From NCBI GenBank assembly GCA_013289875.1, contig JABCZC010000027.1:1-62713 (forward strand): a stretch of 62,713 nt of DNA. The letters run 5' to 3'. The notes below the pieces were generated by a model. The model had not been told where the DNA came from and did no database searches. It was given only the letters and a program-made list of their open reading frames with translations. The position numbers were made by a program, and so were the translations under genes. Position 1 is the stretch's first letter. Every line of letters begins with the position of its first letter. This DNA is from Acidobacteriota bacterium (lineage in GTDB: Bacteria > Acidobacteriota > Terriglobia > Terriglobales > Acidobacteriaceae). Below are positions 9,263-17,840 of the stretch, piece after piece.

Positions 9263-9832
9263 CGTCAAACCCCTTTCGATGAAATTCAGCTAAGGAGGTT
9301 CTTGCATTGAAATTCGCGGGACGACTGAATCTAAGAAATTCGCAGGATGAGTAACTGTATGTATTTGTCCGTTGAACGTCAAATGAAATTCGGGTGACAT
9401 TTCGATGCGACGCATCCCGTTGGAGAGGATCGATCGCGGATGCATTTCGAATGCAAAAAGAGAGACTCTACTTCGGCAAGATTTGTATCGAGTACCGAAT
9501 TCTACATGCCTCTACAGTGCACGGGCAGAGGTCGAAAGTCGAGATTGGAAAGAACAGGTCACCACCTTTTTTTGAGTTTGAGCCAGGAATGAGGGCTGTT
9601 CTTCGAATGGCGATAAGAGCCGAGTCACTCATCGAACTCCGGTCGAGACTTGCGTACTAAGCGACGATTGTTGCCAAGGTCTCTGGCCGTCGTTCACCAG
9701 TATGCCGAATCTGTATAAAACGTTGCTCGCTGAAGAAATAATTTACTTGCTAACTTGTTCGTTCTTTGGGCGTCGCATCGCGCATCCCAGCTTATGAAAT
9801 ACAGCGCAGTTACCCCAAGGAGCGGTAAAAAT
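9263..9832. other. Intergenic region with no convincing gene
   Basis: About 570 bases separate the divergent TonB receptor and BON lipoprotein genes. An open frame at 9394-9660 lacks a ribosome site and family-like sequence. Promoters for both neighbours must lie here, but no pair of boxes stands out. AT-rich tracts near 9290-9390 and 9715-9755 are the likeliest places. Confidence 0.5.
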
Positions 9833-10405
9833 ATGGAACCCACCCAGTATCATCACAAGCAGTTCTTCATTGGATCGGTTGTTGTCCTTGCAGGCGCCCT
9901 GGCCATCGCGGGATGTCAGAACAAGCCGGCTCATCCGGACGAGAAATCGGCCGTCAACAGTTCTCTCAACAACAGCAACCTCAAGGACGTGAGCGTCTCG
10001 CAGGATCAGGACAAGGGTGTTATGACCCTTACCGGCAACGTGGACTCGCAGGACCAGAAAAACCAGGCAGAAACTCTGGCGAAGCAGGCTGCTCCTGACT
10101 ACACCATTGCCGACGAGATAGGCGTGCGGCCTCCGGGAGCCGAGAGCCAGGCGAAGTCCGTAGATTCCAACCTCGACAGCGCCATCGAGAGCAACTACAA
10201 GGCGGCGATCAAGGCCCACAAGAACCTCGATGATCAGAGCATCGACTATTCCGCCAAGAACGGCACGCTCATGCTCAAGGGTTCGGTGAAGACCGAGGCG
10301 CAGAAGAGGGAAGCCGCGAAACTCGCCAAGGAGGTACCCAATGTCCAGCAGGTCGTGAACGAAATCGAAGTCAAGCCGGGTAAACACTCCTCGCCCAATG
10401 CCTGA
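9833..10405 (+). CDS. Lipoprotein with two BON domains
   Basis: The 190-residue protein has a lipoprotein signal peptide with lipobox IAGC after the hydrophobic segment FIGSVVVLAGALAIAG. It is followed by a first BON domain (about residues 42-105, including VSVSQDQDKGVMTLTGNVDS) and a second (about 120-185, including GTLMLKGSVKTEAQKREAAKLA and VNEIEVKPG). BON domains bind phospholipid and occur in osmotic-shock proteins such as OsmY and in envelope maintenance proteins such as DolP. The product is probably anchored to a membrane facing the periplasm. The ATG at 9833 has AAGGAG upstream with a spacing of about 11. It is a single-gene unit closed by a strong terminator. Confidence 0.88.
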   Translation: MEPTQYHHKQFFIGSVVVLAGALAIAGCQNKPAHPDEKSAVNSSLNNSNLKDVSVSQDQDKGVMTLTGNVDSQDQKNQAETLAKQAAPDYTIADEIGVRPPGAESQAKSVDSNLDSAIESNYKAAIKAHKNLDDQSIDYSAKNGTLMLKGSVKTEAQKREAAKLAKEVPNVQQVVNEIEVKPGKHSSPNA

Positions 10406-10460
10406 AGAAACTTGGCCGGCAATAACCGTCCGCAAGCTATAATGGAGTTAGAGAAAAAAA

Positions 10461-10487
10461 AGCCCGCCACACGGCGGGCTTTTCTTG
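10461..10487 (+). terminator. Intrinsic terminator, probably bidirectional
   Basis: The arms AGCCCGCC (10461-10468) and GGCGGGCT (10473-10480) enclose the loop ACAC. A run of A precedes the stem and TTTTCTT follows it, so it could stop transcripts from both sides. It lies 56 bases after the BON lipoprotein. Confidence 0.88.
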
Positions 10488-10646
10488 TTCCTAAGAATGA
10501 GAGGGCTTTGAAGGTCTTCGAGTAACGCCTTTCTTATCTATTACTTGGGTAAAAGTAATTTGTTATGAAATTAGTTGCAGATCAACCACTTCATGAACCC
10601 GAATGGAATGAATGAATTAGAGAAAAACGAGGCGGTAACGGGTAAA

Positions 10647-10666
10647 GGGGGGAGGGGGTACCCCCC
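10647..10666 (-). repeat. G/C-rich KpnI-type palindromic motif after lexA, copy 1
   Basis: Read in the direction of lexA, this is GGGGGGTACCCCC followed by TCCCCCC. The palindrome GGGGGTACCCCC is embedded in it. It lies 17 bases after the lexA stop. A second copy, in the same orientation relative to its own upstream gene, lies after the gene at 12267-13802. The T-tract needed for an ordinary terminator is missing. Confidence 0.7.
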
Positions 10667-10683
10667 AAGGAAGGAGCTAGAAA

Positions 10684-11286
10684 TCAGTACTTACGCATTA
10701 CTCCCAGAACCCGACCCTGAATCGCAACCTGCGCCGCCGGAACATATATCGGATCCATCTCCATATTCGAAGGCTGCAAGCGGACAAGCGAGCCCTCTAA
10801 GTAATACCGTTTGAGAGTAGTCTCCGCCCCGCGCACCAGCGCCACCACAATATCCCCTTCGTGCGCTGCCGCAACCCGCTCGACAAATACATAATCGCCG
10901 TCGACTATATGCTCGTCGCGCATCGAGTCGCCCCGCACTTGCAGCGCAAACACCTCCCGACTCCCGACGATATCGCTCAGGGAAATGCTCTCCGAAGTCT
11001 CAACTCCCTCCAGCGGCAACCCCGCGGCAATCCTGCCCACCAGCGGAAGCCGGTCCACGGGCCGCGCCTTCGCCCGGGGCGGGAGTATATCGATCGACCG
11101 GCTCCGGTTGTGCGCCCGCTGCAGCAGACCCTTCTGCTGCAAGTTGGTGATGTGCTTATGTACGGTGGCCAGCGACCGCAGGTTAAGGCCATGGGCTATC
11201 TCCTCAAAGGAGGGGGAGTACCCATTGCGTTGCACAAAGCCCGAAATAAAATCGAGTACCTCTTTTTGACGGCGGGTCACGGCCAT
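10684..11286 (-). CDS. lexA: LexA SOS repressor and protease
   Basis: LexA represses DNA-damage genes and cleaves itself when stimulated by RecA filaments. The 200-residue length is normal. Residues 1-65 form the winged helix (KEVLDFISGFVQRNGYSPSF, with recognition helix near SLATVHKHITNL). Residues about 80-198 form the S24 protease. The self-cleavage bond is A88-G89 in RIAAGL, the nucleophile S121 in GDSM and the general base K159 in TTLKRYY. It is encoded opposite to the downstream response regulator, with about 250 bases between. No recognised SOS box could be assigned by eye, and the operator in this phylum differs from that of E. coli. Confidence 0.95.
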   Translation of the reverse strand: MAVTRRQKEVLDFISGFVQRNGYSPSFEEIAHGLNLRSLATVHKHITNLQQKGLLQRAHNRSRSIDILPPRAKARPVDRLPLVGRIAAGLPLEGVETSESISLSDIVGSREVFALQVRGDSMRDEHIVDGDYVFVERVAAAHEGDIVVALVRGAETTLKRYYLEGSLVRLQPSNMEMDPIYVPAAQVAIQGRVLGVMRKY

Positions 11287-11538
11287 GCGCGGATTATAGC
11301 GAATAAAAAGCGAATCGCGGAAGTTTTATTTTTACCTCAGAGTTTCGCGCGATCTTACTTGGTCAACAACCAAATCTAGATTTTCCAAATCACCTCCCAT
11401 TTTGATACTCAACTGGTTACGAATTCCCATCTCCGAACGCAGCACAATTCCGCAGTCAATCTCTTCTTGTGTCTGATTCCGAGACAGGAGATGTTGTTCA
11501 TGCGAGCGGCGAATTGCGCAGGCTCGGGGGACATAAGC

Positions 11539-12240
11539 ATGAGGTTTCTCGTCGCGGAAGACGATCGAGCATTAGGTCTGTTCCTGACTCGCGGCCTCGA
11601 AGTCGACGGCCACCACGTCAACCTGGCGAGCGACGGCCAAGCGGCAGTCGACGCCTTTCTCCAGCAGGCACCCGACCTTGCCATCCTCGATCTGAACCTG
11701 CCACGCAAGGACGGAGCCGAGGTATTGCGCTTTCTCCGTTCTGTGACCGATGACCTTCCCATTCTCATCCTGACAGCGCGTAATGAGATGGAGACACGCG
11801 TGAAGTGCCTCGACATGGGCGCGGACGACTGCATGTTGAAGCCGTTCTCGTTGGCCGAGCTCCGGGCGCGTTGCCGCGCGCTTCTACGCCGGAGCCGCGA
11901 CACGAACCTGGTATTAAGGCAGGACGATCTCGAAGTGAACCGAGTAGAACGAACGGTTATCCGGGGCGGCATGATGATTTCCCTTACCAACAAGGAGTTT
12001 GCCCTGCTCGAATACCTGCTGCTCAATCGGGGCCATGCCATATCGCGTGCAACCTTGCTGGAGAGGATTTGGAACATGCATGGCACAGCCAGCACAAATG
12101 TAGTCGACGTGTATGTGAACTACCTGCGGCGAAAACTGGCCGATTATGGATCCCATGCTCTGATCCAAACAGTCCGCGGAGAAGGATATGCCGTCGGGCT
12201 GCGCAATGATGGGCAGAAAACAATGCCAGCCGGGAACTGA
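11539..12240 (+). CDS. OmpR/PhoB-family response regulator
   Basis: This is a two-domain DNA-binding response regulator of 233 residues. The receiver domain (1-115) shows the acidic pocket E7-D8-D9, phosphoacceptor D51 in LAILDLNLP, T79 in LTA and K101 in LKPF. The winged helix (about 130-225) contains LTNKEFALLEYLLLNRGHAIS, then VDVYVNYLRRKL and TVRGEGYAV. The start MRFLVAEDD fits the family alignment; an in-frame ATG at 11500 with AGGAG upstream is an alternative. No histidine kinase is adjacent. The next gene begins 26 bases downstream, so the two are probably cotranscribed. Confidence 0.92.
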   Translation: MRFLVAEDDRALGLFLTRGLEVDGHHVNLASDGQAAVDAFLQQAPDLAILDLNLPRKDGAEVLRFLRSVTDDLPILILTARNEMETRVKCLDMGADDCMLKPFSLAELRARCRALLRRSRDTNLVLRQDDLEVNRVERTVIRGGMMISLTNKEFALLEYLLLNRGHAISRATLLERIWNMHGTASTNVVDVYVNYLRRKLADYGSHALIQTVRGEGYAVGLRNDGQKTMPAGN

Positions 12241-12266
12241 GCAATTTCTACGTCAGGAGGATACGG

Positions 12267-13802
12267 ATGGCGACTTCGACAACAAGATCCATCACGGCGG
12301 CGCCAAGAACTGCAGTGCTGGCCAGCGCGGACATCTCCTTTCGTCAGCGAGTGCGCGATGCTTTGACAGGACTTCGCTGGCAGGTGCGCGAGGCTGCCGG
12401 AGGGGCCGAGGCATTGGCCCATCTCGATGCCTCTCCCGCGGAGACCGTCATACTCGATTCCTGGCTGCCCGATCTGGAGATTCAGGAGTTCATTGCCGAG
12501 TTCGAGAAGCTTCATCCGGGTGTGGACCTGGTGACGATAGATGACTCTTCTGCAGGACGAAGCGCGGCCCGCAGTCCGAGACGGAATGAGGTTCTCTTTG
12601 CACTGCGGCGCGGTCAGGATGCAGACGGTGCAGCCTGGAACTCGGCTCCTGTGATCGAGAGAGACACAAGACCTGGATTGGCTGTGGGCAATGGGAAGCA
12701 ATCGATGCCTGCTGAGCTCGATGGGCAGACGGCGATGTCCTCACCAGCGGACAAAAGGAAGGATCCAGCGATTGAAGGCAGAAACAATGCTGTGATTGCT
12801 GCGGCCTGTCGTTTGCCGGAGTTCATCGGTGAACACCCGACGATGCTGGAGGTCAGCCGCCGCATCCGTCTGGTCGCGCCGCATGCTACAGCGGTCCTGA
12901 TCCAAGGCCCGACTGGAACGGGCAAAGAACTTGTGGCGCGAGCGCTGCATCGGCTAAGCCCGCGGTGCTCTCGACCATTTGTCGCGCTCAATTGTGCAGC
13001 GATCCCCGAATCGCTCCTCGAAGCGGAACTGTTTGGACATACCCGTGGCGCTTTTACCGGCGCGGTGCAAGGCCGGGTGGGCCGGGTCGAAGCAGCTCAT
13101 GGCGGTACGCTGTTTCTCGACGAGATCGGCGAAATGCCTTTAGCCCTGCAAGCCAAGTTGTTGCGCTTTGTTGAAAGCGGCGAGCTGCAACGCGTGGGCG
13201 AGAACGACGCGAACAATCTGCAGGCAGTCTCGACCGAGCTGACCGGCATCCGTGATGAAGTTTTGTCGCTGGCGAACTCGTCTTACCTCGGCCAGTACAT
13301 ATTTTCCGGGAGCCAAGGGGGCACCCAGCCGTTCACGCTCAACACCGCAACCTCGCCGGCGACCGTCACCTATCAGGGCGACAGCGACGTGAGCCACGTC
13401 CAGACGCCGGCGGGACAGAACATCCAGACCAATATTCCTGGCGACCAGATCTTCACAGTCGCAGGCGGCAACGTGCTGGGCTCGCTCAATAATCTGATCG
13501 CCGACTTTTTTTCGGGGGCGCCGTCAGCCACCTCCACCGCCGACCTGGCTCAGCTGAGCCAGTCGCTCGGATATGTGGATCAGCAGCGCGCGGTAATCGA
13601 CAACTCCATCAACCGGCTGACCGCATCAAGCAATTACGCCTCGAGCGAGTCCGTGCAGCTGCTCTCGGCGCAGGACGACCTCATCCAGACGGACACGGCA
13701 AGCGTCGCGACCCAGTTGAGTTCGGCGGAGACCCAGCAGACAGCCCTGACGCAGGTGATCGCCGCCATCGAGCAGCAGGAGACGCTTTTCCAGGCGCTAT
13801 AG
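12267..13802 (+). CDS. In-frame fusion: truncated sigma-54 activator joined to FlgL C-terminal part
   Basis: The 511-residue frame is two unrelated halves. Residues 1-80 look like a degenerate receiver domain (only D64 in ILDSWLPDL resembles a phosphosite). Residues about 183-314 are the first half of a sigma-54 AAA+ activator, with Walker A GPTGTGKE (214-221), the sigma-54 contact loop GAFTGA (261-266) and Walker [11 protein letters not shown] (281-290). After [10 protein letters not shown] (about residue 314, base 13210) the sequence changes to a flagellar hook-filament junction protein: [20 protein letters not shown], then [12 protein letters not shown], and a heptad-rich C-terminal helix ending QQETLFQAL. 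Missing are the sensor II part and Fis/HTH domain of the activator and roughly the first 110 residues of FlgL. The frame is continuous, with an AGGAGG ribosome site six bases before the ATG. It most likely arose by deletion of an intervening flagellar region; an assembly join is the alternative. Neither original function can be intact. Confidence 0.9.
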   Translation: MATSTTRSITAAPRTAVLASADISFRQRVRDALTGLRWQVREAAGGAEALAHLDASPAETVILDSWLPDLEIQEFIAEFEKLHPGVDLVTIDDSSAGRSAARSPRRNEVLFALRRGQDADGAAWNSAPVIERDTRPGLAVGNGKQSMPAELDGQTAMSSPADKRKDPAIEGRNNAVIAAACRLPEFIGEHPTMLEVSRRIRLVAPHATAVLIQGPTGTGKELVARALHRLSPRCSRPFVALNCAAIPESLLEAELFGHTRGAFTGAVQGRVGRVEAAHGGTLFLDEIGEMPLALQAKLLRFVESGELQRVGENDANNLQAVSTELTGIRDEVLSLANSSYLGQYIFSGSQGGTQPFTLNTATSPATVTYQGDSDVSHVQTPAGQNIQTNIPGDQIFTVAGGNVLGSLNNLIADFFSGAPSATSTADLAQLSQSLGYVDQQRAVIDNSINRLTASSNYASSESVQLLSAQDDLIQTDTASVATQLSSAETQQTALTQVIAAIEQQETLFQAL

Positions 13803-13818
13803 GCATGTTTTCTCAACC

Positions 13819-13853
13819 AGGGGGTACCCCTCCCCCTCCCCCGGTATACCGGG
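13819..13853 (+). repeat. G/C-rich palindromic motif after the fusion gene, copy 2
   Basis: This reads AGGGGGTACCCC, then TCCCCCTCCCCC, then the second palindrome CCGGTATACCGG. The first part matches the motif after lexA at 10647-10666. Both follow the stop codon of their upstream gene by about 17 bases in the same relative orientation. Confidence 0.7.
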
Positions 13854-14081
13854 TTGATTGAGGTAAGTAATACATTCCGGGTGGGTTAATGTAAGGATCA
13901 AGACACATCTAACAGATTTCAAGGTACTTAGGCCTGAATCATAGAAGGCAAAGGACTTACAAGCCGGTTATGGCGCGGTTGCTGTAATCGATTCATAACA
14001 AAGGATGATCCTGTAACCGTTTCATGCAGAAGGACATGTGTTTCGATATCCGGATTTCCGTTCCCCCGCCCGGAAATGACG
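13854..14081. other. Gene-free stretch after the fusion gene
   Basis: I see no open frame with protein-like sequence here. The stretch leads to a strong terminator at 14082, so it may be the 3' part or leader of a transcript whose gene has been lost, such as the end of a former flagellar unit. This is inference. Confidence 0.4.
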
Positions 14082-14110
14082 AAGCCCGGCTTACGAGCCG
14101 GGCTTTTCTC
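14082..14110 (+). terminator. Strong intrinsic terminator without an adjacent gene
   Basis: The arms AAGCCCGGCT (14082-14091) and AGCCGGGCTT (14096-14105) pair perfectly around TACG and are followed by TTCTC. The nearest upstream gene is the fusion ending at 13802, 280 bases away. Confidence 0.85.
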
Positions 14111-14208
14111 TCTATTTCTATTGTAGCGGGTTCAGAGAAATAGTCGGCCAAAAAAGGCAGGATTAGGGAACAGGGATTAGGGATTAGTACAAGGCAGCCA
14201 TTAGCCAT

Positions 14209-14220
14209 TAGCGATCAGAC
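14209..14220 (+). repeat. 12-base direct repeat, left copy
   Basis: TAGCGATCAGAC occurs here and again at 14680-14691. The two copies bracket the 460-base segment with the VOC gene. The bases before it (about 14160-14208) are low-complexity repeats of GGATTAG and CATTAG type. Confidence 0.6.
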
Positions 14221-14294
14221 TCCGCTCAGAATGACATCCTCTTTTTACGGTAGAAGCGATCGAAACTGCGATAGGCTTGGGGCGGAGGCGGGTG

Positions 14295-14651
14295 ATGGCT
14301 AAGGTGACGGGGATTGGCGGGGCGTTTCTGCGGGCGGACGACCCGAAAGCGCTGTATGCGTGGTACGAGAAACACCTGGGGCTGACGTTGCAGAGCGGCT
14401 GCTTCATGTTCGAGGCGGCGGAGCAGCGAGGTCCGGTTGTGGTGTCGTTCTTCAAGCGCGGGTCGGACTACTTTCCTGTGAGCCAGCCGGCGATGCTCAA
14501 TTTTCAGGTGGACGATCTGGACGCGTTGCTCGATGCGCTCATCGCCGCCGGAGCCGAGGTCGATCCCAAAAGGCAACGGGAGGACTACGGCAGCTTCGGC
14601 TGGTTCACCGATCCGGAAGGGAACCGGGTAGAGTTATGGCAGCCGGCGTGA
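14295..14651 (+). CDS. VOC (glyoxalase/bleomycin resistance) family protein
   Basis: The 118-residue single-domain protein has the VOC fold. It begins with IGGAFLRADDPKALYAWYEKHLGL, then has the beta-strand pair LNFQVDDLDALLDALIAAGA, and ends with the family signature DPEGNRVELWQP. VOC proteins are metal-dependent lyases, dioxygenases or resistance proteins; the substrate cannot be inferred. The ATG at 14295 has GGAGG seven bases upstream. The 3' end has a partial duplicate at 23074-23139. The gene lies between the two copies of a 12-base direct repeat, and the right copy contains the stop codon of the truncated TIR gene on the other strand. Confidence 0.88.
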   Translation: MAKVTGIGGAFLRADDPKALYAWYEKHLGLTLQSGCFMFEAAEQRGPVVVSFFKRGSDYFPVSQPAMLNFQVDDLDALLDALIAAGAEVDPKRQREDYGSFGWFTDPEGNRVELWQPA

Positions 14652-14679
14652 ACGGGCAGGGGGTAGGGGATAGGGTGTG

Positions 14680-14691
14680 TAGCGATCAGAC
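14680..14691 (+). repeat. 12-base direct repeat, right copy
   Basis: This is identical to TAGCGATCAGAC at 14209-14220. Its complement supplies the last Val codon and the TGA that end the truncated TIR frame, so the repeat sits exactly at the breakpoint of that gene. Confidence 0.6.
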
Positions 14692-14823
14692 GCCTTCCTG
14701 ATTCTTCGGATAATAGAAGACGTTCAGTGTTTCGCTGAGGCCGCGGTAGAAAGCCTCGGCAATGGCTTCGTCTTTGGCCAGAAAAGAAATAGCTACATCG
14801 TATTCCGGATTATCAAGGGACAT
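14686..14823 (-). pseudogene. N-terminal remnant of a TIR-domain protein
   Basis: Only 45 codons remain. The product starts MSLDNPEYDVAISFLAKDEA and continues IAEAFYRGLSETLNVFYYPKNQE, which matches the first beta-strand, helix and second strand of TIR domains (YDVxISFxxKDE, then LNVFxYxxxQE). It then stops after Gly-Val. TIR domains are about 130-150 residues, so the catalytic Glu region and everything after it are missing. Bacterial TIR proteins often degrade NAD+ in anti-phage defence. The stop lies inside the TAGCGATCAGAC repeat, so the missing part was probably removed when the VOC segment was joined here. An extended frame upstream to 15018 is not TIR-like. Confidence 0.7.
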
Positions 14824-15001
14824 AAATTTCTTGAAAGTGGAGCTTCGCAGCGCGAGTGCCTCGGATACTTGCTCGATCCCTCTACTCCGGACCAATTGTC
14901 GATAGCGACGATCATTGTGCAAATTGCATGTCAAACGTATTGTGGATGTATCCTCCGCACATGTGTTGTGTACTTCTGCGCTTATACAAGGACCGATACG
15001 A

Positions 15002-17026
15002 ATGGTGTCTGCTCCCACCGCTCCGGCGAGACCTCAACGTGCCATACCCTGGGTCATCTCCTTTTTAGCAGCGATCGCAATGCTGCTTCTTTTCCTCAGC
15101 TGCGTATACACTGCCAAGTCAGATTCCGTGACGTGGGATGAATCACAGCATCTCTACTCAGGATGGCTCTCCTGGGTGCGTGGGGACTTCGGTTACAACC
15201 CAGAGGTTCCCCCGCTGGTGAAGATGTGGGACGCCATTCCGCTCCTGCACCGGGACATCAAACAGCCGGCGTTCACGGGTGACCCCTTCAAGAAAGAGGG
15301 TTTCGTCCTGGGACAGCGTTTCCTCGTTGCCAATGGCATCGACCAAACCCTGATACCCGCACGGTTGATGGCTTCGGTGCTGACCGTCTTCCTCGCTGCG
15401 CTGCTCTTCTTCTGCGCAAGAGAAATGTTCGGTGACAAGCCGGCCATCTTCGCCCTGCTGCTGTTTTGCCTGGACCCGAATTTCGTCGCGCATGGCGCCT
15501 ACGTGACCACGGATATCGGTGCCTCATTCACGATGCTGGCCGCGGTATATGCGTTCTACAGATACGTGAAGCATCCAACGGTCGCGCGAATGATTATGGT
15601 CGGGTTCGCTGTTGGCCTGGCGATGACTGCGAAATTCACCGGGGTCTTCATCGTCCCGGTCCTGTGCCTGATCGCCGCGCTCGACTACTGGCTGTCAAGA
15701 GATAAGGCAACGAGTGCCCGGTCGGCTTCGCCCCGGCAGTTGATCACTGCGATGGCAGTTGCTTCGGTGATCGGCATCGGATGCATCTGGGCGATCTATC
15801 ACTTTCGCTATGCAGCTCGTCCTGCCCCGCTCCAGTTGAATCCGGCAACCGGGGACTATCTGCAGAAGCTTGCTTCGCCGCTGAGCCGTTGGGCGCTGAT
15901 GACGGCCAGCAAACTTCACCTGCTCCCTGAGGCCTATATTTATGGGCTGGCCGACACGAAAATCTCAGCGGGTGATCTTCCGAGTTATCTCTTCGGGCGG
16001 GACTACCCCGGCGCCCCGCACTGGTATTTCCCGGCTGCTTTCATCATCAAAAGCACATTGCCGTTCCTGATCATGCTCGGATTGACTGTCGCTGTTGTGT
16101 TTTTTGGCAGGTGGCAAATGCGCCGCGAGATTATCTTTCTGACGGTGCCTCCCGTCTTTATTTTTCTGCTATCGACAGCTTCCAACCTGGGCATCGGCTA
16201 CAGACATCTGTTTCCGATGTTCCCCATGCTCTACATCCTGATCGCGGGCTGTGCTGCGCACGTCGTCTCAAAAAATCCGAAATTCGCCTATGGATTCGCT
16301 GTTCTGTTGCTCTGGCAGTGCATCACGACGGTGGCTGCACGCCCGGGATTGCTGGCCTACGCAAATGAGGCCTGGGGCGGCCCATCGAAGACGCATCTTT
16401 ATCTCTCCGACTCCAATACGGACTGGGGCCAGCAACTCAGAGCCGTCAAAGCCTACCTCGACGCGCACCCATCGCAACCCTGCTACTTTGCCTACTTCGC
16501 ACAGGGGCCTGTCGATTTTAGGGATTATGGAGTCAACTGCCATGTGTTGCCGACAGGATCGGCACTGTGGACTGGCCTCGATACCATGCGCTTCGGTGAA
16601 AATCCGAATGTTTCGGGTACGGTGTTGATTAGCGATGGAGTACTAGCTGGTGCCGACATACCCGGCAGGAGCAATCTCTATGCGCAGTTCGTGCCGCTGC
16701 AGCCCGCAGCGGCCATTGACCGAGGTGTGTACGTCTATCAGGGACAGTTCCGGCTTGGAGCTGCAGCGGCGCTGGAACACATCGCGGCGGCTGGAGATTT
16801 TGCAAGGCTGCATGATACCGCAGGTGTAATCCGCGAGGCTCGAATTGCTCTGAATCTCGACCCGGATAATCCCGAGGCTCACATGATGCTGGGAAATGCC
16901 CTGGCCGCGACCGGCGACGCAGCCGCGGCTCAAACAGAGTATGCAGCCGCGCTTCACTCGCCGAAGCTCGATCCTACCTTCCAGAGACAGCTACTGGAGG
17001 AACTCCGCGCAAAGATCAAACAGTGA
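15002..17026 (+). CDS. GT39-type membrane glycosyltransferase with C-terminal TPR
   Basis: The 674-residue protein is an integral membrane transferase of the PMT/ArnT class, which use polyprenyl-phosphate sugars on the outer face of the membrane. The first membrane helix (about residues 16-36) is followed by the acidic pair D46-E47 in TWDESQHLYSG, the family's catalytic position. About ten more hydrophobic helices follow to residue about 430. LSDSNTDWGQQL lies in the soluble part. Residues about 590-665 contain a TPR-like pair (NLDPDNPEAHMMLGNALAATGD). The ATG at 15002 has AAGGA upstream. The 5' end of the frame overlaps the truncated TIR gene region on the other strand. The acceptor substrate is unknown. 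Confidence 0.88.
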   Translation: MVSAPTAPARPQRAIPWVISFLAAIAMLLLFLSCVYTAKSDSVTWDESQHLYSGWLSWVRGDFGYNPEVPPLVKMWDAIPLLHRDIKQPAFTGDPFKKEGFVLGQRFLVANGIDQTLIPARLMASVLTVFLAALLFFCAREMFGDKPAIFALLLFCLDPNFVAHGAYVTTDIGASFTMLAAVYAFYRYVKHPTVARMIMVGFAVGLAMTAKFTGVFIVPVLCLIAALDYWLSRDKATSARSASPRQLITAMAVASVIGIGCIWAIYHFRYAARPAPLQLNPATGDYLQKLASPLSRWALMTASKLHLLPEAYIYGLADTKISAGDLPSYLFGRDYPGAPHWYFPAAFIIKSTLPFLIMLGLTVAVVFFGRWQMRREIIFLTVPPVFIFLLSTASNLGIGYRHLFPMFPMLYILIAGCAAHVVSKNPKFAYGFAVLLLWQCITTVAARPGLLAYANEAWGGPSKTHLYLSDSNTDWGQQLRAVKAYLDAHPSQPCYFAYFAQGPVDFRDYGVNCHVLPTGSALWTGLDTMRFGENPNVSGTVLISDGVLAGADIPGRSNLYAQFVPLQPAAAIDRGVYVYQGQFRLGAAAALEHIAAAGDFARLHDTAGVIREARIALNLDPDNPEAHMMLGNALAATGDAAAAQTEYAAALHSPKLDPTFQRQLLEELRAKIKQ

Positions 17027-17182
17027 ACAGGCTTGTCACTCCGCAGAAGCGAAAAGCTGTGAACCTCGCGAGCGCATAAGTACTTAGAAACGCACTTGCA
17101 GCGACCAATAAGTGGCGCTCGCTCCGCCTTCGGCTGCGCTCAAGTCTGCGGAAAGTCTGTTATCGTCCATTCTGACCAGGCC

Positions 17183-17572
17183 ATGCCTCTCCCTGCCAAA
17201 CTGAAGCAGAAGCCTCCGCACGCATTCGTCCTGGAGGCGCTTGCCCCCTTGAATCCCGAGGTACGCCGGATGTTTTCCGGTTTCGCCGTCTACCTGGGCG
17301 ACCGGATCGTCTGCATGCTGCGAGACCACAAGAAATCTCCCAAGGACAATGGTGTCTGGCTGGTTCTCTCGGAGAGCACCAACCCGGCGGACCCAGATCT
17401 CCGCCGAGAATTCCCTTCGATCCGTTCTATCGGTCTACTGGATAACAAAATTCGTCATTGGCTTCTTATTCCAAGTGATAGTCCCGGCTTTGAGATCGAG
17501 GCTCTCCATGCATGTGATCTGCTGCTCCAACACGATTCACGCCTCGGCCGAATTCCTCAATCAAGACGGTAA
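17183..17572 (+). CDS. Small protein resembling TfoX N-terminal domain
   Basis: The 129-residue protein contains NPEVRRMFSGFAVYLGDRIVCML, which resembles the core of TfoX_N domains (VRRMFGG...YLDG..F). The rest does not match TfoX regulators. It has no signal peptide or membrane helix. The ATG at 17183 is preferred because the upstream extension is made of repeat-like sequence (17115-17152). The last codons lie in a 17-base motif, CGAATTCCTCAATCAAG, found again at 20104-20120, so the C terminus is repeat-derived. Function is unknown. Confidence 0.6.
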   Translation: MPLPAKLKQKPPHAFVLEALAPLNPEVRRMFSGFAVYLGDRIVCMLRDHKKSPKDNGVWLVLSESTNPADPDLRREFPSIRSIGLLDNKIRHWLLIPSDSPGFEIEALHACDLLLQHDSRLGRIPQSRR

Positions 17573-17840
17573 GAGTCGGAAAAATCCGATCCGGAATGCT
17601 CGCTTCGGCTTCGCCGGCGCTCAAGCCTACGGCAGTAAGGTAGGCGCTTCGCGCCAATTTCTAAGCTGGATGTTGGCTAGTATTGGGCCTGGGGAGTGAT
17701 TTGGCGATGATGTTTCAATTGAGAGTTGCAGCGAGCCACGCCTCTCTCAATCGATCCGGGGATTCTGAGGATTCATCCGGGCCCAGGAGTGCATTTGGGA
17801 GCAACGGAGATCGTACTGCCGTTCGCTAAGATAGTTGAGT

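Noticed and set aside
9394..9660. 88-codon plus-strand frame in the TonB receptor/BON intergenic region
   Set aside because: It has no ribosome site, no family-like motif, and no neighbours to support it.
13979..14000. Possible sigma-54 promoter near TATGGCGCGGTTGCTG
   Set aside because: The GG and GC elements are not ten bases apart as required, and no gene lies downstream on that strand within range.
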